Source of the DNA: Chitinolyticbacter meiyuanensis
Lineage (GTDB): Bacteria; Pseudomonadota; Gammaproteobacteria; Burkholderiales; Chitinibacteraceae
Assembly (NCBI RefSeq): GCF_008033135.1
Contig: NZ_CP041335.1
Span: forward strand, 2,113,925-2,177,924
Reading direction: 5' to 3'
Length of the DNA stretch: 64,000 nt
Both the position numbers and the translations under genes were made by a program. A model generated the notes under the pieces. That model searched no databases and was not told the origin of the DNA. It was given only the letters and a program-made list of their open reading frames with translations. Below, piece by piece: positions 8,474 to 18,837 of the stretch. Position 1 is the stretch's first letter, and the number at the start of each line of letters is the position of its first letter.

Positions 8474-8686
8474 ATGTACGTTTGCGTGTGCAACAGCGTT
8501 TCTGATAAGGCCATCCGGCGTGCAGTGGCCAATGGCGCGCGCAATTTCATCGAACTGCAGCAAGCGACTGCAGTAGGCACCTGTTGTGGCAAATGCACCG
8601 GCTGCGCGCGCGAAGTGATGCTCGATGCGATCGAGGAAGAAGCCCGCCGTGGCTGGGAAGAGATGGACGCGCTGGCTGCGGCCTGA
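8474..8686 (+). CDS. bfd: Bacterioferritin-associated ferredoxin
   Basis: Small [2Fe-2S] protein of 70 residues that binds bacterioferritin and delivers electrons to its haem so that stored ferric iron is mobilised. The four cluster cysteines are visible as CVC near the N-terminus and CCGKCTGC around residues 36-43, in the BFD arrangement. The ATG at 8474 (MYVCVCNSVSD) is the conserved family start; a start 15 bases upstream would overlap the Fur site. Two bacterioferritin genes lie just downstream in convergent orientation, separated by a terminator. Confidence 0.93.
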   Translation: MYVCVCNSVSDKAIRRAVANGARNFIELQQATAVGTCCGKCTGCAREVMLDAIEEEARRGWEEMDALAAA

Positions 8687-8706
8687 TCGCGATACTGGAT
8701 ACGACA

Positions 8707-8735
8707 ACGGGACGCTTAGGCGTCCCGTTTCTTTT
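8707..8735 (+). terminator. Rho-independent terminator after bfd
   Basis: A perfect 9-bp stem (ACGGGACGC paired with GCGTCCCGT) with a TTAG loop is followed by TTCTTTT. It lies 20 bases after the bfd stop and before the convergent bacterioferritin gene. Confidence 0.85.
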
Positions 8736-8752
8736 GGCTAGCGCTGGAAGCT

Positions 8753-9232
8753 TTATTCCGGCGCCTCGACCTGCGATTGCAGATAATTCTGCAGGCCGAC
8801 GGCCTGGATCAGGCCCAACTGCTGTTCCAGCCAGTGCGCGTGATCCTGCTCGGTATCGTCGAGCAGCTGCAGCAAGGTGCGGCGGGTCACGTAGTCCTGC
8901 ACGCTCTCGCACAGGGTGATGGCCTGTTTCAGCGCATTGGCCACTTCGTATTCGGTATCGAGATCATGCTGCAGCATGGCCGGCACATCGGCGCCGATCC
9001 GCAGCGCGGTGCGCGCGGCCACGTTGGGGATGCCGCCGAGGAACAGGATGCGCTCGATCAGCCGCGTGGCGTGGCCGATCTCGTCACCGCGCTCATGGTC
9101 GATCCGGGCGTACAGCCGATGGTAGCCCCAGTTGCGATACATCTGGCTATGGACGAAATACTGGTCAATCGAACTGAGTTCGGCCGCGAGCAGCTGATTG
9201 AGTGCGGCGATGACCTGCGGATTGCCTTGCAT
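8753..9232 (-). CDS. bfr: Bacterioferritin, ferroxidase-type subunit lacking the haem methionine
   Basis: Iron-storage cage subunit of 159 residues. All di-iron ferroxidase ligands of bacterioferritin are present: Glu18, Glu51, His54, Glu94, and an E-x-x-H pair at 128/131 (equivalent to 127/130 after a one-residue insertion), plus Tyr25. The residue that normally ligates haem, Met52, is Ile here. It is the second gene of a pair; the upstream paralogue shows the opposite pattern. Two-subunit bacterioferritins with split roles are known in Magnetospirillum and Neisseria, so a mixed 24-mer is likely. A single Fur-like box lies upstream of the pair. Confidence 0.92.
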   Translation of the reverse strand: MQGNPQVIAALNQLLAAELSSIDQYFVHSQMYRNWGYHRLYARIDHERGDEIGHATRLIERILFLGGIPNVAARTALRIGADVPAMLQHDLDTEYEVANALKQAITLCESVQDYVTRRTLLQLLDDTEQDHAHWLEQQLGLIQAVGLQNYLQSQVEAPE

Positions 9233-9246
9233 GGTATATGCGCTCC

Positions 9247-9717
9247 TTAATCGTCGATCTGCGATTGCAGGTAATTGGCAAGGCCCAGCGCCACCAATTG
9301 CTCACGCTGTGTTTCCAGCCAGTCGACATATTCTTCTTCGTCTTCCAGCAGCGCTTCCAGAAGGTCGCGCGAAACGAAATCCTGCGCGGTTTCGCATAGC
9401 GCGATCGCGCCGCGCAGTTGCTGCAGGTGTTCGCCAACCAGCGTGAGATCGCACTCGAGCATCTCCGGCACATCCTCGCCGATCCACAGCTTGCCGAGCT
9501 GCTGCAGGTTGGGCAGGCCTTCGAGGAACAGGATGCGGTTGATCAGCTTGTCGGCGCGTTTCATCGCGTCGATCGATTCGTGATACACCCGGTCGTTCAG
9601 CCGCTGGTAGCCCCAGTTCTTGTTGATACGGGCATGCAGGAACAGCTGATTGATCGCGGTGAGCTCGTTGCCCAGCACGGCATTGAGTGCCTGCAGCACC
9701 TGTTTGTCGCCTTGCAT
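9247..9717 (-). CDS. bfr: Bacterioferritin, haem-binding subunit with degenerate ferroxidase site
   Basis: Subunit of 156 residues, 14 bases upstream of the second bfr gene. It keeps the haem ligand Met52 ([11 protein letters not shown]) but has lost most ferroxidase residues: Glu51 is Ala, His54 is Arg, Glu94 is Val, His130 is Tyr and Tyr25 is Leu; only Glu18 and Glu127 remain. It therefore probably supplies haem and the docking surface for Bfd while its partner oxidises iron. Overall length and the C-terminal NYLQSQI motif are normal for the family. Functional division is inferred from residues and known two-subunit systems. Confidence 0.93.
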   Translation of the reverse strand: MQGDKQVLQALNAVLGNELTAINQLFLHARINKNWGYQRLNDRVYHESIDAMKRADKLINRILFLEGLPNLQQLGKLWIGEDVPEMLECDLTLVGEHLQQLRGAIALCETAQDFVSRDLLEALLEDEEEYVDWLETQREQLVALGLANYLQSQIDD

Positions 9718-9812
9718 GATGCATCTCCTGATTCTGGGTATCGAAATAGTTTATTCCCAATGCCTACCTAATTCCATTGAATTCTGATTTCCAATTTCTT
9801 ATTAGTTTTAAT

Positions 9813-9831
9813 TATGATAATTGTTATCAAT
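9813..9831 (-). promoter_or_regulatory. Fur-box-like site upstream of the bfr pair
   Basis: TATGATAATTGTTATCAAT closely resembles the Fur consensus. It lies about 95 bases upstream of the first bfr start and a similar distance from the plus-strand phosphatase gene at 9925; the iron-storage genes are the more likely target. Confidence 0.7.
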
Positions 9832-9924
9832 TTGAGATGACGCTGGCCTGTCATCTCCTCGTCACTTGGGGGCGTTGCCGACTCGTGGTAGGCTCGCCCG
9901 CCTTAAACATCCGGATGACTGAAC

Positions 9925-10701
9925 ATGACGATCGCCCTGCCCGAACAGCTCGACCTGATCCGCCAGCTTGCCGCGGCCAGTGGCGATGTGATCCGCGGTT
10001 ACTACCGCAGTGGCCTTGCCATCGACGACAAGGACGACGCCAGCCCGGTGACGCGGGCGGATCGCGAGGCGGAGCTGGCGATGCGTGCGCTGATCAATGC
10101 CCAGCGCCCACAGGACGGCATCATCGGCGAGGAGTACGGCGAGGAAAGGGCCGATGCCGATTGGGTGTGGGTGCTTGACCCGGTCGATGGCACCAAGTCG
10201 TTCACCGTGGGCCGCCCGCTGTTCGTCACGCTGATCGGTTTGCTGTATCGCGGCGTGCCGGTGCTCGGCGCCATTCACCAGCCCATCACCGGCGATTTGT
10301 GGCTGGGCGGGGAAGGGCTGCCGAGCACGCTGAATGGCGAGCGCATCACCGCCAGCGCGTCCACCGGCATCGCCCAGGCGCGGATAGGCACCACTGGCCC
10401 GGAATATCTCGATGCCGCCCGCCCGGTATTCGAACAACTGGCTGGCCAATGCCGCTATCCGATCTACGGCGGCGATGGCTTCCTCTATGCCCAGGTGGCC
10501 AGCGGTTGGCTGGAGCTGGTGATCGAAGAAGGGTTGAAGCTGCACGATTTCGCCGCGCTGGCGCCGGTGGTCAATGCGGCCGGCGGCCGCATGACCGACT
10601 GGCAGGGCGCACCGCTGACGCGGACCAGCCAGGGCCGGGTGCTGGCTGCAGCCAATGCCGAACTCCATGCCACGGTGTTGCCGCAGCTGGCCGGCCTGTA
10701 A
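9925..10701 (+). CDS. hisN: Inositol-monophosphatase family phosphatase, probable histidinol-phosphatase
   Basis: Magnesium-dependent phosphatase of 258 residues. Metal-binding motifs are IIGEEYGEE (about residues 68-76) and the diagnostic DPVDGTKSF near residue 90; the C-terminal motif is KLHDFAALAPVVNAAGG. DGTKSF with following GRPLFVTLIGL is the pattern of HisN-type histidinol-phosphate phosphatases rather than SuhB or CysQ, though general sugar-phosphate activity cannot be excluded. No other his genes are adjacent. It is divergent from the bfr operon. Confidence 0.75.
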   Translation: MTIALPEQLDLIRQLAAASGDVIRGYYRSGLAIDDKDDASPVTRADREAELAMRALINAQRPQDGIIGEEYGEERADADWVWVLDPVDGTKSFTVGRPLFVTLIGLLYRGVPVLGAIHQPITGDLWLGGEGLPSTLNGERITASASTGIAQARIGTTGPEYLDAARPVFEQLAGQCRYPIYGGDGFLYAQVASGWLELVIEEGLKLHDFAALAPVVNAAGGRMTDWQGAPLTRTSQGRVLAAANAELHATVLPQLAGL

Positions 10702-10764
10702 GCGGCGCTGGTGGGGCTGGCGCGAGTCTTCTATAATCCGGGCGACTTTCAGGCAGGTGCCATC

Positions 10765-10962
10765 ATGTTCAAGAACACCAAGTACGTATCCGATTTCACC
10801 CAGTTCATGCAGGGTTATCTCCACGAGCATCCGGACGTGGCCCGTGGCCAGGTTGAAGGCCGTGCGCTGCTGTGGGACAAGTCGCCGATCAATCTGGACG
10901 AGCGCAGCCGCAACACGCAATCGGCAGTGGCGCAGAAGCCCTATCCGTATCAGCCGGAATAA
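10765..10962 (+). CDS. DUF3460 family small protein
   Basis: Small protein of 65 residues beginning MFKNTKYVSDFTQFMQGYL, with the conserved basic and acidic stretch WDKSPINLDERSRN that defines DUF3460, a family found almost only in betaproteobacteria. The function is unknown. The ATG at 10765 was chosen over a start at 10711 because the extra residues are not conserved-looking. A terminator follows directly. Confidence 0.8.
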   Translation: MFKNTKYVSDFTQFMQGYLHEHPDVARGQVEGRALLWDKSPINLDERSRNTQSAVAQKPYPYQPE

Positions 10963-10977
10963 GTGGTGCTTCCCCAA

Positions 10978-11008
10978 TAAAAAACCGGGCCTGGCCCGGT
11001 TTTTTATT
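10978..11008. terminator. Bidirectional terminator
   Basis: AAAACCGGGCC and GGCCCGGTTTT form a GC-rich stem flanked by A and T runs on both sides. It can terminate the DUF3460 gene from the left and the chemoreceptor gene from the right. Confidence 0.85.
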
Positions 11009-11022
11009 GCCCGTACCGGACG

Positions 11023-12657
11023 CTAGTGGCGGTAACGGCTGATGGTGCGGTCGAGCTCGCCCGCCAGTGCCTTCAACCGTTGCGACAGATCACCGGCACT
11101 CGATGCCGCAGCGTGGTTCTCCTCGCTGGCCTGGGCGATGCGCTCGACATTGCGCGCGATGTCCTGGCTTGCTGAGCTCTGCTCGCGAATGGCGTATGCC
11201 ATCTGCTTGATCTGATCGACGGTGCCACGTGCGCGTTGCTCGATGTCGCCAAGTGCATGGGCCACTGTCTCGGTCTGGCTGACGCCGCCTTCCATGATGC
11301 GACTGGCCTCTTCCATGCCGTTGGCCGCGCGTGCCGTATCCTGCTGCACCGCGCCGATCTTGGCGGTGATCTCGACGGTGGCCTGGGTGGTACGTTCGGC
11401 AAGCTTGCGCACTTCGTCCGCCACCACGGCGAAGCCACGGCCCTGCTCGCCCGCGCGCGCCGCTTCGATGGCGGCGTTCAGTGCCAGCAGGTTGGTCTGA
11501 TCGGCGATGTCCTTGATCACCAGCGCGATGGTGCCGATCTCGTCGGAGCGGCGATTCAGATCGCTGATCACATCGGTCGAATGCTCGAGCGTACCGGCCA
11601 CCCGGCGGATCAGTTCCGCCGTCTGTTGCGCGGCGCGGCTGCCGTCGCCGGCGGTGTGGGCGGTCTGCTCGGCCTCTTCGCTGACCGAGCGGGCATTGTC
11701 CGAGATCAGGTTCACGCTGACCGACAACTCCTCGACCGCAGCGGCGGTGGCGTTGGCAGCTTCGGACTGCTGGTGCGAAGCCTGGGTGACCTGGTTGGCG
11801 GATTCGGCGAGGTCGCCGGCTGCATGCAACAGTGAATCCGAGCTGCGGTTCGCCTCACCGATCACCGCATTGAGGCCGATCAGCAAGTGGTTCATGGTTT
11901 GTGAGGTCTTGCCAATTTCGTCATTGGCGTAGACCGGCAGTGCCAGATTGAGGCGACCGGTACGGGCGATCTCATCGATGGTGTGCTGCAGATCGTTCAA
12001 GGGCCGGCGAATGCCACGGATGATGATGGTGGCGAGCACGCTGCCGACGACCACTGCGAACACGATCAACAGTACGGCTGCGGTCACGACCCGGGCGCGC
12101 ACGGCATTCACCGTTTCGTCGATCGCTTCCACGCGCTTCAATGCACGCTCGGACAGCGTGCCCAGTGCCTCCTGCATATTGCGGATCGGCTCCTTGGCGC
12201 TCTCGAAATGGGTGTTGATATCGGCCGGGCTGGCAAATTGCGCCGCCTCGATCGCCGCTTCGGTCTCACGGTAGCTCTTGCCGTAAGCGGCATGGCCCTG
12301 GCGCAGGCGGGCGAGTTCGGCCTTGTCGTCGTCCAGCGTCGCCAGCTTGTCGGCTGCGTCGAGCGCGCTGCCGGTGGCGTCCCAGGCCTTTTGCCACTTT
12401 TCCTTGTACTCCGTCACCTTGCCGTGATTGGCGAAGTTGAGAAAAGTGTCCTTCTCGTAGCGCCGCAGGTCCCCCACCTGATGCCGGGCTTCGACGATCT
12501 GCGTATTGAACGCGAGATCGCCGTCGAGCAGGCGATTCACCTCGCCATGCAGATAGGCCACCCCAAACAAACCAGCCAACCCGGTCAGGGCAAGCAGGAC
12601 CAAGAGAATGGCAAACCCCAAGGCTATGCGTGCAGCCACGCTCATGCGCTTCAACAT
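11023..12657 (-). CDS. Methyl-accepting chemotaxis protein
   Basis: Transmembrane chemoreceptor of 544 residues. A first transmembrane helix (residues about 10-32) leads into a short, all-helical periplasmic four-helix sensor (about 35-185), a second helix ([24 protein letters not shown]), a HAMP domain ([18 protein letters not shown]) and a long cytoplasmic signalling coiled coil. The hairpin tip [34 protein letters not shown] binds CheA and CheW. No C-terminal CheR-tethering pentapeptide is present. It is a single gene; the ligand is not predictable. Confidence 0.95.
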   Translation of the reverse strand: MLKRMSVAARIALGFAILLVLLALTGLAGLFGVAYLHGEVNRLLDGDLAFNTQIVEARHQVGDLRRYEKDTFLNFANHGKVTEYKEKWQKAWDATGSALDAADKLATLDDDKAELARLRQGHAAYGKSYRETEAAIEAAQFASPADINTHFESAKEPIRNMQEALGTLSERALKRVEAIDETVNAVRARVVTAAVLLIVFAVVVGSVLATIIIRGIRRPLNDLQHTIDEIARTGRLNLALPVYANDEIGKTSQTMNHLLIGLNAVIGEANRSSDSLLHAAGDLAESANQVTQASHQQSEAANATAAAVEELSVSVNLISDNARSVSEEAEQTAHTAGDGSRAAQQTAELIRRVAGTLEHSTDVISDLNRRSDEIGTIALVIKDIADQTNLLALNAAIEAARAGEQGRGFAVVADEVRKLAERTTQATVEITAKIGAVQQDTARAANGMEEASRIMEGGVSQTETVAHALGDIEQRARGTVDQIKQMAYAIREQSSASQDIARNVERIAQASEENHAAASSAGDLSQRLKALAGELDRTISRYRH

Positions 12658-12756
12658 CGTCGTACTCCCAGCGGTGAATCCTTACAAGCTTAGCCGAGTC
12701 TGCAACACTGCGTGCTAACATCCGCATTTTCAGGCCTTTGCCCGCTGGACGGAATC

Positions 12757-13146
12757 ATGGACGCAGTCACCGAGATCACACCCTACGACATGCTGGGGGG
12801 CGAAGCCGTGCTGCGGCAGCTGGTGGATCGGTTCTACGACATCATGGCGGCCGATCCGCGTGCCGCGGGCATCCATGCCATGCATGGTGCCGACACCACC
12901 GTGATCCGGCAGAAATTCTTCGAATTCCTGTCCGGCTGGCTGGGTGGGCCACAGCTCTTCATCGAGAAATATGGTCATCCGCGGCTGCGCGCACGGCACA
13001 TGCCTTTCGCGATCGGCGAATCAGAGCGCGATCAATGGTTGCTGTGCATGTTCCAGGCGATGGCCGAGGTGCCGATGGAGGATGCGCTGCGCAGCCATCT
13101 GGAAGAGGCGTTCACCCGCACTGCGGATTTCATGCGCAACCAGTAA
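12757..13146 (+). CDS. Truncated haemoglobin, group II
   Basis: Small haem protein of 129 residues of the 2-on-2 globin family, likely involved in oxygen or nitric-oxide chemistry. The group II pattern is seen in the early YDMLGGEAVLRQLVDRFYDIM, GWLGGPQLFIEKYGHPRLRARHMPFAIG (proximal histidine region) and a Trp in the G helix (ERDQWLLCM). The ATG at 12757 gives the normal family N-terminus; an earlier in-frame start has no support. It is divergent from the chemoreceptor and convergent with hrcA. Confidence 0.9.
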   Translation: MDAVTEITPYDMLGGEAVLRQLVDRFYDIMAADPRAAGIHAMHGADTTVIRQKFFEFLSGWLGGPQLFIEKYGHPRLRARHMPFAIGESERDQWLLCMFQAMAEVPMEDALRSHLEEAFTRTADFMRNQ

Positions 13147-13155
13147 TGGCGGCGA

Positions 13156-14169
13156 TCAGTACGACAGCGTATTGGACAGCAGCCGCGCGGTGACGTCGAC
13201 GATGGGAATCACCCGGTCGTAGGCCATGCGCGTGGGGCCGATCACGCCCAGTGTACCCATCACCTCGCCGTCAACGCGGTAGGGCGCGGTGATCACCGAG
13301 CAGTCGTCGAGCGGGGCGAGGCCCGATTCGCCGCCGATATAGATCTGGATGCCATCCGCGGCATGGCCGCTTTCCAGCAACTGCAACAGTGCGGCCTTGC
13401 GCTCGAACAGCTCGAACAGCTGACGCAGCCGGCCCATGTTGGAGGCCAGCTCGGCGCTGGCCAGCAGCTGGTGCTCGCCGGATACCAAGATGTGTTCGGT
13501 GGCGCTGGGCTGCGGGTGTTCGACCGCGGCATTCAGCAACGCGACGAGCTCACTGCGCAGCTGGTGCATCTCGCTCTCCACCACGCCGCGCAGCGAGCCG
13601 AGCGTACGGCCGCTGCAATGGGCATTGATGAAGTTGGCCGCCTCCTGCAGCTGCGCCTCGCCGTAGTCCTGCTGTGGATGCAGGATACGGTTCTGCACAT
13701 CGCCATCCTGGGTGACCAGGATCAGCAGCACCCGGCGTTCGGACAACTTGAGGAACTCGACTTGGCGCAAACGCACGTCCTGTCGCTTGGGCGCGAGCAC
13801 GATGCCGGCGAAGTTGGTCAACTGCGACAGCAATTGTGAGGCCGCCGCCGCAGTGCGCTGTGGGTTGTCGGCCGGCAGCCGGCCATGCTGCAGGATTTCT
13901 TCGGGATTGATCGCATCGAACGGACTGGCCGAGAGGTAGCAGTCCACGAAGAAGCGGTAACCCAGCCGCGTTGGCGCCCGGCCGGCCGACGTATGCGGGC
14001 TGGCGATGAAGCCCATCTCCTCGAGATCGGCCATCACATTGCGGATGGTCGCCGAGCTGACGTCCAGCCCCGAATAGTGCGACAACGCCTTGGAGCCGAC
14101 GGGCTGTCCATCGGCGATGTAGCGTTCCACCAGGGTGCGAAGCAGGATTTGCGCGCGTTCGTTCAGCAT
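13156..14169 (-). CDS. hrcA: Heat-inducible transcription repressor HrcA
   Basis: Repressor of 337 residues that binds CIRCE operators of groE and dnaK operons with help from GroEL. The N-terminal winged helix is visible as NERAQILLRTLVERYIADGQPVGSKAL, followed by SSATIRNVMADLEEMGFI; the family motif VIGPTRMAYDRVIPIVD ends the protein. The start at 14169 matches the conserved N-terminus; the frame is open further upstream but that part is not HrcA-like. No CIRCE element was noticed in this window. hrcA next to nadK and recN is the common betaproteobacterial order. Confidence 0.95.
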   Translation of the reverse strand: MLNERAQILLRTLVERYIADGQPVGSKALSHYSGLDVSSATIRNVMADLEEMGFIASPHTSAGRAPTRLGYRFFVDCYLSASPFDAINPEEILQHGRLPADNPQRTAAAASQLLSQLTNFAGIVLAPKRQDVRLRQVEFLKLSERRVLLILVTQDGDVQNRILHPQQDYGEAQLQEAANFINAHCSGRTLGSLRGVVESEMHQLRSELVALLNAAVEHPQPSATEHILVSGEHQLLASAELASNMGRLRQLFELFERKAALLQLLESGHAADGIQIYIGGESGLAPLDDCSVITAPYRVDGEVMGTLGVIGPTRMAYDRVIPIVDVTARLLSNTLSY

Positions 14170-14329
14170 GGCAATGGATTCTAAAGGAGTTTGGCACCCA
14201 CTGTGACGAGCGGGAGGTACACCGTGTCTACATGCGGACAGCCACGCCAAAAGCAAGGGTGGGCCACGGCCTTCGCCCAAGCCGCGCGGGCTATGGTTAA
14301 ATGCGCCCGTCGCCCCTGGAAACCCGACC

Positions 14330-15205
14330 ATGCAAAGCCTGTTCAAGACCATTGCGCTGGTGTCGCGGCAGAATACGCCGACCATCGCCGAGCCGCTCAA
14401 GCGCCTGGCGCGGATGCTGGCCGAGGCAGGCTCGCGCGTGCTGGTCGATCGCGATGCGGTTGCCGAACACGGCCTGCAAGGCGTCGATGCAGTCGACCGG
14501 GCCGACATCGGCAAGGTGGCCGATCTGGTCATCGTGCTCGGCGGCGACGGCACCATGCTGGGCGTGGCACGGCTGGTGGCGCCGTATCGCACGCCGCTGA
14601 TCGGCGTGAACCAGGGCCGGCTCGGCTTCATGACCGATGTGCCGCTCGGCGAGATGGAGCAGCAGATCGGCGAGATGCTCAAGGGCGCCTTTGCCCCCGA
14701 GGAGCGCATCCTGCTGGAAGCGCAGGTCGAGCGCGAAGGCAAGGTGATCGCCTCGGCGCTGGCGTTCAACGACGTGGTATTCAACCGCGGTTCCAGCGGT
14801 GCCATGATCGAGTTCGAAGTGTTCATCGACCGCCGCTTCGTCTACAGCCAGCGCTCGGATGGGCTCATCGTCAGCACGCCGACCGGCTCGACTGCCTACG
14901 CACTCGCTTCCGGTGGCCCCATCATGCACCCCAGTCTGCCAGCGATCGCGCTGGTGCCGATCTGCCCTCAGTCATTGTCCAACCGCCCCATCGTCGTCAA
15001 CGACGATTGCGAAGTGGAATTCGTGCTCACCCGCAGCCAGGATGCGCGCGTCTACTTCGATGCCCAGTCCGACTGCGAGCTGGCCGAGCTCGACCGCGTG
15101 CGCATCCGCCGCTACCGCAACACGTTGCGTATCCTGCACCCGGTCGGCTACGACTATTACGACACCCTGCGCGCCAAGCTGCACTGGGGCGCACGCCTGC
15201 ACTGA
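14330..15205 (+). CDS. nadK: NAD kinase
   Basis: Cytoplasmic enzyme of 291 residues that phosphorylates NAD to NADP. The catalytic GGDGTML motif is near residue 74, GVNQGRLGFMTD follows, and the glycine-rich STPTGSTAYALASGGPIMHP lies around residues 181-200. Length and start (MQSLFKTIALVSRQN) are normal. It is divergent from hrcA across 160 bases in which no other gene was seen, and it precedes recN by five bases. Confidence 0.96.
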   Translation: MQSLFKTIALVSRQNTPTIAEPLKRLARMLAEAGSRVLVDRDAVAEHGLQGVDAVDRADIGKVADLVIVLGGDGTMLGVARLVAPYRTPLIGVNQGRLGFMTDVPLGEMEQQIGEMLKGAFAPEERILLEAQVEREGKVIASALAFNDVVFNRGSSGAMIEFEVFIDRRFVYSQRSDGLIVSTPTGSTAYALASGGPIMHPSLPAIALVPICPQSLSNRPIVVNDDCEVEFVLTRSQDARVYFDAQSDCELAELDRVRIRRYRNTLRILHPVGYDYYDTLRAKLHWGARLH

Positions 15206-15210
15206 CCATC

Positions 15211-17362
<2,152 letters not shown>

Positions 17363-17454
17363 GCCGCAATCCCGGCATACCGGCCGGCGCACCATGTTGT
17401 TAGCATGACGGGGCAGCCCAAGGCAGGGCTGCCTAAAACACCAAGGAGGAGTTC

Positions 17455-18663
17455 ATGCGTCTGCTGTTATCCCTATTGCTTGCTGCCTTGTTGCCGTTGG
17501 CCGTTGCTGCCGACGAGCCGGCTCCGGCCAAGCCCACGCCTGCGGCATCCAAGCCGTATCGCGTGGTGGCGTATTACATTTCGTGGGCCGCATACGCTCG
17601 CCGCTATTTCCCTTCGGATATCGACGCCCGCAAGGTCACACACATCAATTTTGCTTTCGCCGATATCAAGGATGGAGAGGTCGTGGTTGGCGACCCCGGT
17701 GTGGACACCCGTGGCCCCAACAACCTGAAGGCGTTGAGTGAGTTGAAGGCGAAGCACCCCCACCTTCGCACCATGATTTCAGTGGGTGGATGGAGTTGGT
17801 CGACCCATTTCTCCGATGCAGCACTTACCCCGGCCTCGCGCAAGAAATTTGCCGACAGCGCCGTTACCTTCATTCGCCGCTTCAACATGGATGGCGTCGA
17901 TATCGACTGGGAATTCCCGGTTGAAGGTGGGCCGGATACCATGAAGCATCGGCCTGAGGATAAGCAGAACTACACGCTGCTCGCGAAGGCTTTGCGCGAT
18001 GCGCTGGATGCAGCTGGCAAGGCCGATGGCAAATACTACGAGCTGTCGACGGCGGTCTGGGGCAACGACAAGTTCATCCGTAATACCGAGATGGACAAGG
18101 TAGGGAAGATCTTCGATTTCATCAACTTGATGACCTACGACTACAACGGCACCTGGAACAGTTTTTCCGGCCACCTTGCGCCGTTCAAACACGATCCTGC
18201 GTATGACAAGCCCGGTATCTCGCCGACGTTCAATGTGGTCGATACCGTCGATGCGTACCTGAAGGCGGGCGTTCCGGCAGATCGACTGGTCGTCGGCATA
18301 CCGCTCTACGGCTACAGCTGGAAAGGCTGCGCACCGCAGCGCAACGGCGAATATCAGGAATGCAAGGGCAAGGGTCGTGGTTCCTGGGAGGATGGCAATC
18401 TCGACTTCACCGAGATCGAGAAGAGCCTGATCGACAAGAAGGGCTTCAAGCGCCACTGGAACGAGGTGGCCAAGGTCGCTTATCTCTACAACGAGAAGAC
18501 CGGCGAATTCATCAGCTATGAAGACCCGCAAGCGCTGGCGCTCAAACTGGCGTTGATCAAGGCCAAGGGACTGGGCGGCGCCATGTACTGGGAGATCACG
18601 GCAGATCGCAAGCAGACGCTGGTCAAGCAGATATCCGATGCGCTGATTCCGGCGGCAAAGTAG
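17455..18663 (+). CDS. Secreted GH18 chitinase
   Basis: Exported glycoside hydrolase of 402 residues that cleaves beta-1,4 links of chitin. A signal peptide ([19 protein letters not shown]) is followed by a short Pro/Ala linker and a single family 18 barrel. The SVGGWSWS motif and the catalytic DGVDIDWE near residue 150 are present, with YDYNGTW and GIPLYGYSW later in the barrel. No carbohydrate-binding module is visible, so the enzyme may act on soluble oligomers. AAGGAGGAG precedes the ATG. It is the first of two chitinases in tandem, which mark a chitinolytic lifestyle. Confidence 0.92.
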   Translation: MRLLLSLLLAALLPLAVAADEPAPAKPTPAASKPYRVVAYYISWAAYARRYFPSDIDARKVTHINFAFADIKDGEVVVGDPGVDTRGPNNLKALSELKAKHPHLRTMISVGGWSWSTHFSDAALTPASRKKFADSAVTFIRRFNMDGVDIDWEFPVEGGPDTMKHRPEDKQNYTLLAKALRDALDAAGKADGKYYELSTAVWGNDKFIRNTEMDKVGKIFDFINLMTYDYNGTWNSFSGHLAPFKHDPAYDKPGISPTFNVVDTVDAYLKAGVPADRLVVGIPLYGYSWKGCAPQRNGEYQECKGKGRGSWEDGNLDFTEIEKSLIDKKGFKRHWNEVAKVAYLYNEKTGEFISYEDPQALALKLALIKAKGLGGAMYWEITADRKQTLVKQISDALIPAAK

Positions 18664-18702
18664 CGTTTTTCCCTGCTTGCCCTGTGGCGTTGCGCCTCAG
18701 TC

Positions 18703-18739
18703 ACGGCCGGACACGCGTTTCTGACGCGTGCCCGGCCGT
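18703..18739 (+). terminator. Large inverted repeat after the first chitinase
   Basis: Fifteen-base arms (ACGGCCGGACACGCG and CGCGTGCCCGGCCGT) with one central mismatch enclose a seven-base loop. It starts 40 bases after the chitinase stop. There is no T-run, so it may work as a transcript-stabilising hairpin or a Rho-assisted terminator rather than a simple intrinsic one. Confidence 0.55.
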
Positions 18740-18837
18740 CATGTTATACACCTAAGCGGAACCGGTAGCGCGCGTGTGGAAGTGCTGCCTGTCGTAACAA
18801 GATGGCCCTGAGGGCTGGCATGTCGAGGAGGAAGACC

